From assembly GCA_021443825.1 (NCBI GenBank), contig JABUTE010000122.1, forward strand, positions 1 to 21,664: a DNA stretch of 21,664 bases, in the 5' to 3' direction. The notes beneath the pieces are model-generated. The model saw nothing but the letters and a program-made list of their open reading frames with translations. It searched no databases and was not told the DNA's origin. The translations under genes and the position numbers were made by a program. Source of the DNA: Bacillota bacterium. Its GTDB lineage: Bacteria > Bacillota > Clostridia > Peptostreptococcales > Anaerovoracaceae. Positions 15,100 to 21,664 of this stretch are shown piece after piece. Position 1 is the stretch's first letter, and every line of letters starts with the position of its first letter.

Positions 15100-16350
15100 T
15101 TAGATCGTTAAGTGATCGATAATACTTTCAAATGCTGCTTCTGTCTGAGACGAAGTACTCATATCACGGATGACGGCAACCCCCTTTTGCAGCTCGTCGT
15201 CTCCGATCATGATGCAATACTTTGCATGCAAACGGTCTGCGTATTTCATCTGTGCCTTAAGACCCCGGCCGTTGAGATCCATCTGGGTCATAAGCCCGGC
15301 TTTGCGCAGCTGGGAAACAAGCTGCAGGGCCTTGGGACGGGCGTTTTCTCCGAGGGCTGCAACGAATACGTCGCAGACCTTCGGCTGCTCCGGCTCGGCG
15401 GCGCTGGCTTCCATGATGAGAAGCAGACGCTCGATTCCCAGACCGAAGCCGACGCCTGCTGTTTTGGGGCCTCCTACCTCTTCTACCAGATTGTCGTAGC
15501 GGCCTCCGCCGCAGACGGTGGACTGGGCCCCCAGCTTATCGGAAACGAATTCAAAGGCCGTCTTGGTGTAGTAATCAAGGCCTCTTACGATGCCGGGATC
15601 CACCTCATAGGGGATCTGCAGCGCATCCAGATCGGTCTTCAGCTCTTCAAAAGCATTTTTGCAGTCGTCGCAAAGAAAGTTCAGCATTCTGGGAGCGTCT
15701 GCGGCAAAGGATTGGCAGACAGGCGATTTGCAGTCGAGAATGCGCATGGGATTGCGGTCAAATCTGCCTCGGCAGGTGTCGCAAAGCCGGTCCAGATTGG
15801 GTCTTAAATAGTCCTGCAGGGCTTTGCGGTATTCGCTGCGGCAGGTCGGGCAGCCGATGCTGTTGATATGAAGCTTTACATCGTCAAGTCCGCAGGCTTT
15901 TAAGAATTCATAGCCCAGTGAAATGACCTCGGCATCGGCCAGCATGGTATCGCTTCCGAAGATCTCGATGCCGAACTGATGAAACTGCCTCTGTCTTCCC
16001 TTCTGCATCTTTTCGTAACGGAAGCACGGAGTGATGTAATAGTATTTGGCGGGAAGCTGACCGGTATACAGCTTGTTTTCGATGAAGGAACGCACTACGG
16101 GCGAGGTTCCCTCCGGCTTTAAGGTCAGGCTGCGGTCGGAGATGGTAAAGGTGTACATCTCTTTCTGGACAACATCGGTGGTATCGCCGATGCCCCGCTG
16201 AAACAGCTCGGTATGTTCAAAGATGGGCGTGCGGAATTCGGTGAAGCCGTATCTGGCGCAGATCTCACGCCACAGCTTTTCCACATGCTGCCATTTGTAG
16301 ACCTCCTGCGGCAGAATATCTTTCGTTCCCTTGACTATGCTGATGCTCAT
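15100..16350 (-). CDS. hisS: Histidyl-tRNA synthetase
   Basis: Class II synthetase that charges tRNA-His. Seen: 416 residues, full length. KGTKDILPQE (8-17) is the usual N-terminus; motif 2 is FRYEKMQKGRQRQFHQFG; the two histidine-binding stretches are GLDYYTKTAFEF and CGGGRYDNL; motif 3 is GFGLGIERLL; the last 90 residues are the anticodon domain. Cys pairs in CPTCRSEY and CDTCRGRF and the DDCK region are typical of the Clostridia-type insert. Its ATG overlaps the hemZ stop as ATGA, with a weak AAGGA upstream, so coupled translation is likely. Confidence 0.97.
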   Translation of the reverse strand: MSISIVKGTKDILPQEVYKWQHVEKLWREICARYGFTEFRTPIFEHTELFQRGIGDTTDVVQKEMYTFTISDRSLTLKPEGTSPVVRSFIENKLYTGQLPAKYYYITPCFRYEKMQKGRQRQFHQFGIEIFGSDTMLADAEVISLGYEFLKACGLDDVKLHINSIGCPTCRSEYRKALQDYLRPNLDRLCDTCRGRFDRNPMRILDCKSPVCQSFAADAPRMLNFLCDDCKNAFEELKTDLDALQIPYEVDPGIVRGLDYYTKTAFEFVSDKLGAQSTVCGGGRYDNLVEEVGGPKTAGVGFGLGIERLLLIMEASAAEPEQPKVCDVFVAALGENARPKALQLVSQLRKAGLMTQMDLNGRGLKAQMKYADRLHAKYCIMIGDDELQKGVAVIRDMSTSSQTEAAFESIIDHLTI

Positions 16351-17696
16351 AGGATACCATCCTTCTTTCTTTGAATCATTTCTTGAATACGTTCGATATA
16401 GATCTCGTAATTGGATACGTTGGGGACACGCTCCAGACGGTTTTCATTGGGATAAAACACCTTCGTCATGGCTCCGGCACCCATGGCGATGATGGTCTGA
16501 TCATCCTCCATGATACGGATATTGTAGATGCTTGGAGTGCCGTTTTTGCACCAGCCCACGTTTTCGAAATTGCCTGCCATATGCTTTTGGCGATACAGGT
16601 AATAGGGTTTATAGCCGGCTTTGGTCAACGCAGCTTCTGCGTAGGAGAGCATCTGTGCAACCACCTGCCCATGCTTATAATTGTATTCCTCGTCGCTTTC
16701 GATCAGGCGGGAGCCCTTTTTGACGGCAAGGGTGTGGACCGTGATATTTTCAGGGTCCAAAGCGATGACCTGATCCAGGGTGTTTTTAAAATCCTCCGGT
16801 TCTTCTTCGGGAAGGCCGGTGATCAGATCGGCATTGATGATGGGGATGCCTGCCTGCTTGGCGAGGCCAAAAGCCTGCAGGATCTCTTCGGGGGTATGGC
16901 TTCGACCGATGAGATCGAGGGTATGCTGTTTCATGGACTGGGGATTGATGCTGATGCGCCCGGCCCCGTATTTTCTGATAAGAGCAAGCTTGGCTTCGGT
17001 AATGGTATCGGGCCTGCCGGCCTCCACAGAAAACTCCCTTGTTTTTTCCGTAATGAAGCTGGAGGCGACTGCCTGCAGCAGCTTTTCAAATTCCGAGTCG
17101 ATCAGGCTGGTAGGAGTTCCCCCTCCGATATAGACCGATTCGGCATAGAGACCCTGCTCCTTCATGATGCAGGCGACCGCTTCGATCTCGGTAAGCAATG
17201 CGTTCAGATAGCGGATGGCAGCATCGCCCTTGATGGGATTGGAGGTAAAGGAGCAATAGGAGCAGCGGGTCGGGCAAAAGGGAATCCCCACATAGATGCC
17301 CACCGCATGGGGATCCCGGTCCATGAAAAGCTCTTCCTGAACGAAATGCACTTGCGAAAGCAGGTGCAGCTTTTCGGGTGAAACATAATAGTCGCTGCGC
17401 AGGCGACGTTCGGCTTCTTCCCGTCCCAGGGAACGGAACAGGTCGTTATACAGCTTTCCGGGGCGAACGCCGGTGAGGATGCCCCAATCCAGGTCCTTTC
17501 CTGTTTGTTCTTTCAAGAACCCATACAGGAGCCTCTTCCTGTCGTCTTTGGAGCCATCCTCGGCGATGGTCAGGTCAAATGGACCAACGGCACTGTCTTC
17601 GAAGGTCATTTCGAAGGCGGAGGCCGGAAGGAACATTTTCGTCAGCTCGCCCAGCTCGTATTTGTCTTTTTCAGTTGCGACTTTAATTCTGTACAA
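16347..17696 (-). CDS. hemZ: HemZ-type oxygen-independent coproporphyrinogen III dehydrogenase (radical SAM)
   Basis: Radical SAM protein of the HemZ subgroup of the HemN family. Members are assigned to oxygen-independent decarboxylation of coproporphyrinogen III, though many HemN-like proteins have other roles. Seen: 449 residues; an N-terminal extension with ILTGVRPGKLYNDL (73-86), then the [4Fe-4S] motif IPFCPTRCSYCSFTS (C141, C145, C148), GGGTPTSL, SVEAGRPDTI, GRISINPQS and ITGLPEEEPEDF. The start is unusual: I favour TTG 17696, ten bases after AGGAG (17707-17711). The frame stays open to 17822 but that portion is the MBL gene read in another frame. It overlaps the MBL gene by 14 bases and hisS by four. 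Confidence 0.9.
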   Translation of the reverse strand: MYRIKVATEKDKYELGELTKMFLPASAFEMTFEDSAVGPFDLTIAEDGSKDDRKRLLYGFLKEQTGKDLDWGILTGVRPGKLYNDLFRSLGREEAERRLRSDYYVSPEKLHLLSQVHFVQEELFMDRDPHAVGIYVGIPFCPTRCSYCSFTSNPIKGDAAIRYLNALLTEIEAVACIMKEQGLYAESVYIGGGTPTSLIDSEFEKLLQAVASSFITEKTREFSVEAGRPDTITEAKLALIRKYGAGRISINPQSMKQHTLDLIGRSHTPEEILQAFGLAKQAGIPIINADLITGLPEEEPEDFKNTLDQVIALDPENITVHTLAVKKGSRLIESDEEYNYKHGQVVAQMLSYAEAALTKAGYKPYYLYRQKHMAGNFENVGWCKNGTPSIYNIRIMEDDQTIIAMGAGAMTKVFYPNENRLERVPNVSNYEIYIERIQEMIQRKKDGIL

Positions 17697-18291
17697 AAGG
17701 ATTGTTCTCCTTTTCAAATCCGATGGTGGTCGCTCCGCCGTGACCGGGGAAGCACTTGGTATCACCGGGAAGCACCAGAAGCTTTTCCTTGATGGAGGTA
17801 AGAAGCTTTTCCGTATCGCCACCCCAAAGATCGGTGCGGCCGATGCTGGTAAAAAACAGAGTGTCTCCGCAGAACAGGTGTTGATCTATGAGGATACACA
17901 TGCCTCCGGGAGTGTGACCGGGCGTAGACAAAAAGGTCATGTGGAGCGCTCCGATCTGCAGCTGCTGGCCGTCCTCCACCTCGATGTCGGCGGCGATAGG
18001 TTCTCTTGCAAAGCTCATCTTGCGGCTTGCGAGAGTCTCCCGCTCCAGTCGGGATGCCACCACCTGAACATCAGGAAACTGTTCCCGAAAGAAGGCGATA
18101 CCGCCGGTGTGGTCCGAATGGCCGTGGGTAAGAACGATGTATTTCAGATCGATATCCAGGGCTTTGATCGCTTCCAGCAGAGGCTGATAGCCGGTGGCAG
18201 GATCGATGATAAAGCCGTCATGAGTGCCCGGCTCGTAGACGAGATAAGTGTTGGTCGTAAAGGGACCGTTGGCAAAGCATTTGAATTCCAC
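17683..18291 (-). CDS. MBL-fold metallohydrolase, glyoxalase II-like
   Basis: Small cytosolic metallo-beta-lactamase-fold hydrolase resembling YqgX/GloC-type hydroxyacylglutathione hydrolases; the substrate is not proven. Seen: 202 residues; THGHSDHTGG (55-64, giving H56, H58, D60 and H61), H126 in PGHTPGG, D143 in FCGDTLF, H184 in PGHGGATTIGFEKENNPF. All metal ligands for a two-zinc site are there. It lacks the long C-terminal helical domain of classical glyoxalase II. The start is GTG 18291, with AGGAGG five bases upstream overlapping the rel stop. Such a gene beside rel and hemZ is common in Clostridia. Confidence 0.92.
   Translation of the reverse strand: MEFKCFANGPFTTNTYLVYEPGTHDGFIIDPATGYQPLLEAIKALDIDLKYIVLTHGHSDHTGGIAFFREQFPDVQVVASRLERETLASRKMSFAREPIAADIEVEDGQQLQIGALHMTFLSTPGHTPGGMCILIDQHLFCGDTLFFTSIGRTDLWGGDTEKLLTSIKEKLLVLPGDTKCFPGHGGATTIGFEKENNPFVQN
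17707..17711 (-). promoter_or_regulatory. Ribosome binding site supporting the TTG start of hemZ
   Basis: AGGAG on the minus strand within AAAAGGAGAAC, ten bases before TTG 17696 and inside the last codons of the MBL gene. The next in-frame ATG is 20 codons further in and would remove part of the conserved N-terminal domain. Confidence 0.6.
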
Positions 18292-18300
18292 GGAATCCTC

Positions 18301-20463
18301 CTATGAATTGTTGCGGTAGACATCGACCACGCTGCGGATCTGCTGAAACCGGGCCATGACCTTGGCGATATCCTGAATGCTGTTGATGGCCAGGGTGACC
18401 TCCATGGTTGTAACGTCGCTCTTGTCCTTCTTGGCATTGATTCCGGTGATGTTGATGTCCATGTTTTCGCAGGCCTTGGATACATCGGCAAACAGACCCT
18501 TTCGGTCTTCTGCGACGATGTTGATGCGGCAGTCGAAGACCATGTCTTCCTGATCGTCTTCCCAGGCGACCTCGATGATGCGCACCTTATCGGCCTCGGG
18601 AAGAGACAGCATATTGACGCAATCGGCTCTGTGAACAGCCACGCCGCGGCCCTTGGTGGTAAAGCCGATGATCTCGTCTCCGGGAACCGGGTTGCAGCAG
18701 CCGGCGAAGCGGACGAACAGATCGGAAACGCCCTTGACCGAAACGCCCTTGGCCATCTTCTTGCGGTCGGGCTTTTTGTCGTGGATCTTGACCTCTTCCT
18801 GCTTTTTTAAGGCCAGCTGAATATCTTCGTGATAATACTCCTCGCAAAGCTTGATGGTCTTCGACATGACGGAGCCGCCGTAGCTGACTGCGTTGTAAAG
18901 ATCTTCGGCTGTGGTGAAATTCTGTGCCTTGGCAGCGCGCAGAATATAGGGCGCCTTTAAGACCTCCTTCAGGTCAAGCCCCTTCTTTCGAACGGCTTTT
19001 TCCAGCATATCCTTGCCCTTTTCGGCGCTGGCTGTCTTGTTTTCTCTCTTCAGATACTGGCGGATCTTATTTTTGGCCGAGTTGGTCTGAACGATCTTGA
19101 GCCAGTCGATGCTGGGGCCCTTGGAGCTGTTCGAGGTGACGATGTCGATGATCTCACCGTTTTGCAGCTTATAATCGATGGGCACCATCTTGCCGTTGAC
19201 CTTGGCACCGATGCATTTAAAACCGATGTTGGTATGGATCTTGAATGCAAAATCAAGAGGTGTGGAGCCGGAGGGCAGCTCGATGATATCGCCCTTGGGG
19301 GTAAATACGAATACCTGACTGGAGAAAAGATCCATCTTCAGGGTCTCGATAAAATCCTTGGAGTTGTTGGCATCCTTTTGCCATTCCAGGGACTGGCGAA
19401 GCCATGCCAGCTTGGACTCAGAGTCATCGCTCTGAATGCCCTCTTTGTATTTCCAGTGAGCGGCGATACCGTATTCGGCAACCAGATGCATTTCTTTGGT
19501 GCGGATCTGGATCTCAAAGGGAAGCCCGTTGTCGCCGATGACGGTGGTGTGCAGGGACTGGTAGTTGTTGGGCTTGGGCATGGCGATGTAGTCTTTAAAG
19601 CGTCCGGGGATGGGCTTCCATCTGGTATGGACCGCACCCAGAGCCGCATAGCAGTCCTGCACGGAATCGACAATGACACGGATGGCGGTCAGGTCGAAGA
19701 TCTCATCGAGGGTCTTCTTCTGGAACGTCATCTTCTTGTAGATGCTGTAGTAGTGCTTGCTGCGTCCGTAGATATCATACTGGATGCTCATTTCATCCAG
19801 CAACCCCCTGACCTCGGCGATCACGTGATCGATCACCTCAGAGCGCACCTCGTTGCGGTTCTGCATCTCTTTATCCAGCTTGGCATAGGCATCGGGATAC
19901 AGCACCTGGAAGGAAATGTTCTCCATCTCGTACTTAAATGCGTACAGGCCGAGGCGGGCAGCCAGGGGCGCATAGATCTCAATGGTCTCGGTGCACTTTT
20001 CGATCTTCTTGTGATCGGGCATAAACTCAATGGTACGGGTATTGTGCAGACGGTCGGCCAGCTTGATGACCAGAATGCGGATATCCTTCGACATGGCAAG
20101 AAACATCTTGCGGATGTTTTCTGCCTGCTTTTCTTCTTTGCTTTCGTAGACCAGATTGGTCAGCTTGGTAACGCCATCGACAAGCATGGCGATGTCGGGA
20201 CTGAATTCCTTGGCGACCATCTCCAGGGTATAAGGAGTATCTTCTACGACATCATGAAGCATGCCGGCAGCGACGGTGGAATCATCCATGCCGATCTCGG
20301 CAAGAATGATGGCGACCGCCTTAGGGTGAATGATGTAAGGCTCGCCGGAACGGCGTCGCTGGTCTTTATGAAATTCTTCTGCGGTGCGATAGGCCTTTTC
20401 AAGAAGCTGCGCATCGTAGTTGGGGTTGATGTCCAGAATGCTCTGAACGTATTCGCTGATCAT
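18301..20463 (-). CDS. rel: Bifunctional (p)ppGpp synthetase/hydrolase Rel
   Basis: Makes (p)ppGpp from ATP and GTP or GDP on starved ribosomes and hydrolyses it again, setting the stringent response. Seen: 720 residues. The HD hydrolase has H46 (IIHP), HD 70-71 (LHDVVEDT) and D137 (KLADRLHN). The synthetase has YGRSKHYYSIYKK (232-244), RFKD (288-291, the RxKD form of bifunctional enzymes rather than ExDD of RelA), PKPNNYQSLHTTV (296-308) and EIQIRT (317-322). Then come a TGS domain (about 390-450), a Cys-Cys region FAGCCNPVPGDE and a C-terminal ACT domain. Both active sites look intact. AGAGGTG precedes ATG 20463, three bases after the secDF stop. An apt gene is often upstream of rel in Bacillota; here secDF is. 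Confidence 0.97.
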   Translation of the reverse strand: MISEYVQSILDINPNYDAQLLEKAYRTAEEFHKDQRRRSGEPYIIHPKAVAIILAEIGMDDSTVAAGMLHDVVEDTPYTLEMVAKEFSPDIAMLVDGVTKLTNLVYESKEEKQAENIRKMFLAMSKDIRILVIKLADRLHNTRTIEFMPDHKKIEKCTETIEIYAPLAARLGLYAFKYEMENISFQVLYPDAYAKLDKEMQNRNEVRSEVIDHVIAEVRGLLDEMSIQYDIYGRSKHYYSIYKKMTFQKKTLDEIFDLTAIRVIVDSVQDCYAALGAVHTRWKPIPGRFKDYIAMPKPNNYQSLHTTVIGDNGLPFEIQIRTKEMHLVAEYGIAAHWKYKEGIQSDDSESKLAWLRQSLEWQKDANNSKDFIETLKMDLFSSQVFVFTPKGDIIELPSGSTPLDFAFKIHTNIGFKCIGAKVNGKMVPIDYKLQNGEIIDIVTSNSSKGPSIDWLKIVQTNSAKNKIRQYLKRENKTASAEKGKDMLEKAVRKKGLDLKEVLKAPYILRAAKAQNFTTAEDLYNAVSYGGSVMSKTIKLCEEYYHEDIQLALKKQEEVKIHDKKPDRKKMAKGVSVKGVSDLFVRFAGCCNPVPGDEIIGFTTKGRGVAVHRADCVNMLSLPEADKVRIIEVAWEDDQEDMVFDCRINIVAEDRKGLFADVSKACENMDINITGINAKKDKSDVTTMEVTLAINSIQDIAKVMARFQQIRSVVDVYRNNS

Positions 20464-20466
20464 GGA

Positions 20467-21664
20467 TTAAGCACCTCTGTACTTGTTCTTTTTTGTGAGT
20501 TTTACAATGATAAAGTAGAAGGAAGATGCCAGGCACAGGGAGGAGAAGGTTCCGCAGACAACGCCGGCCAGCAGCGGCAGTGCAAAGGCGCGGATCGCAT
20601 CACCGCAGATCAGGATCAGGGGAATGATGGCCAGTGCCGTGGTGAGCGAGGTCATGAAGGCCCTGCTGACCGACTGGTTGATGCTTTCGTTGAGAACCTT
20701 TTCCAGCTTGATCTTTCTTCCCATTGCCAGATTTTCTCTGACACGGTCGAATACTACGATGGTATCGTTGATGGAGTAACCGATGATGATGAGAAGACCT
20801 GCAATGAACGGACTGTTCATCTGTACGTGGAACAGGCCGTAGAAGGCAAACAGGAAGGCGGCATCGTGGCAAAGAGCCAAAATAGAGGCGACTCCGAATC
20901 GCCACTCGAAGCGGATCGCGATGTAGATCAGCATGGCAAGGCATGCAAGAGCCGTGGATTTTACCGTATTGGCCTTCAGCTGATCGCCGACAGAGGGGCC
21001 GATCAGACCGGCTTCTTCGATCATCTCGGCATCGGAAACATCCAGAGCGAGGGCCTCCTTGATATCGGAGCAAAGCTGTGCCCGATCTTCGTTGTCGATA
21101 ACGGTGGTGGTCTTGATGATGACCTTTTCGTTTTCTTCTCCGGCGTGGCGGATATCGGCAGTGATGCCGTAGCCGTTAAGAACCGATTCGATCGCAGCCG
21201 TATCGGCACCGGCACCCACATTCAGCTTCAGCATGGTGCCGCCGGTAAAGTCGATGCCCAGGTTATACCCGCGAATGAGACCGACGCCGATGCCCAGGAT
21301 CAGAACGGCGGCAGCGATCGCAAAGAACTTTTTGCGCATGCCGATAAAGTCGATATCCTTCGTCTTAATGACCTCCGACAGCTCCTTTTCGCGAACGGCA
21401 AACATCTTCTTGGTTGCAAGGCTCTTGCTTTCGGATACCACATTGAGCATCAGCCGGGAGATGGTGACAGCCGTAAACAGAGATGCGATGATACCGATGA
21501 GCAGGGTAAGGGCAAAGCCTCTGACAGAGCCGGTGCCGAACTCATAAAGGATGACCGATGCAATGATGGTCGTCAGCTGAGAGTCGATAATGGTGCCCAT
21601 GCCCCTGCGAAAACCCGATTCCACGGCAACGCGAACCGTTTTGCCAGCCAGAATGTCTTCTTTG
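20467..21664 (-). CDS. secDF: SecDF protein-export translocase, fused form (5' end outside window)
   Basis: SecD and SecF use the proton motive force to help pull preproteins through SecYEG. Seen: 398 codons open to the right edge (frame from 21663). The visible start KEDILAGKTVRVAVESGFRRG and following segments to TISRLML are the last membrane segments of SecD. About 30 residues later SecF begins, with a first membrane segment, GIDFTGGTML in the periplasmic entry, and GYSINDTIVVFDRVREN in the later membrane region. There is no stop or ribosome site between the two, so this is a single SecDF chain. The GTG at 21624 is internal, not a start. The SecD motif reads DSQLTT where most have DANxTT. 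The gene ends three bases before rel. Confidence 0.93.
   Translation of the reverse strand, partial: KEDILAGKTVRVAVESGFRRGMGTIIDSQLTTIIASVILYEFGTGSVRGFALTLLIGIIASLFTAVTISRLMLNVVSESKSLATKKMFAVREKELSEVIKTKDIDFIGMRKKFFAIAAAVLILGIGVGLIRGYNLGIDFTGGTMLKLNVGAGADTAAIESVLNGYGITADIRHAGEENEKVIIKTTTVIDNEDRAQLCSDIKEALALDVSDAEMIEEAGLIGPSVGDQLKANTVKSTALACLAMLIYIAIRFEWRFGVASILALCHDAAFLFAFYGLFHVQMNSPFIAGLLIIIGYSINDTIVVFDRVRENLAMGRKIKLEKVLNESINQSVSRAFMTSLTTALAIIPLILICGDAIRAFALPLLAGVVCGTFSSLCLASSFYFIIVKLTKKNKYRGA

Noticed and set aside
15090..16350. T-box or other leader RNA controlling hisS/aspS
   Set aside because: hisS starts inside the end of hemZ and only ten bases separate hisS from aspS, so there is no room for such a structure.
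16371..17381. 336-codon open frame on the plus strand
   Set aside because: It lies antisense to hemZ, whose radical SAM motifs are convincing. It arises from codon bias in the real gene.
20467..21624. Stand-alone SecF starting at GTG 21624
   Set aside because: The codons upstream of 21624 stay open to the window edge and encode typical SecD sequence (KEDILAGKTVRVA), so this GTG is internal to a SecDF fusion.
1..21664. Mobile elements, defence systems, CRISPR, tRNA or rRNA genes
   Set aside because: No transposase, integrase, phage or toxin-antitoxin protein, no direct-repeat array and no tRNA-like cloverleaf was seen; nearly every base lies in a recognised core gene.

Overview
The window is a compact stretch of bacterial core genome. 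All 20 protein genes that I accept lie on the minus strand, head to tail, with gaps of 0 to about 85 bases and many stop/start overlaps. Strong AGGAGG-type ribosome binding sites, GTG and TTG starts, and the gene set (Asp23/Gls24, YlbF, RNase J, bifunctional Rel, HemZ, fused SecDF, RsfS, TlyA and the MEP-pathway enzyme Dxs) point to a Bacillota (Firmicutes) organism, most likely class Clostridia. I cannot name a genus from sequence alone. I see no mobile element, prophage, CRISPR array, rRNA or tRNA, and no gene-free stretch over 300 bases.

Read in the direction of transcription (from high to low coordinates), the first unit is secDF (enters from the right edge, 5' part missing) - rel - an MBL-fold hydrolase - hemZ - hisS - aspS - nadD/yqeK fusion - rsfS - a 118-residue unknown - rnj (RNase J) - ylbF - Xaa-Pro peptidase - efp - mltG. 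It ends at a clear intrinsic terminator at 6591-6628. The unit mixes protein export, stringent response, tRNA charging, NAD synthesis, ribosome silencing, RNA decay, polyproline translation and peptidoglycan processing.

The second unit starts at a sigma-A-like promoter (-35 at 6606-6611, -10 at 6583-6588) whose spacer contains the terminator's T-tract and one stem arm. It runs asp23 - nusB - a TsaD/Kae1 paralogue - xseA - xseB - ispA - dxs - tlyA, and tlyA leaves the window at the left edge. Here an envelope-associated protein, a transcription antiterminator, exonuclease VII, two isoprenoid enzymes and an rRNA methyltransferase share one transcript, with ATGA overlaps at ispA/dxs, xseB/ispA and tsaD-like/xseA.

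This is mostly ordinary housekeeping DNA, and I did not find a new defence or mobile system. The points most worth a second look are the terminator/promoter overlap, the NadD-YqeK fusion with a shortened HD domain, the divergent TsaD paralogue, the unknown 118-residue gene between rsfS and rnj, and the placing of RNase J next to YlbF.
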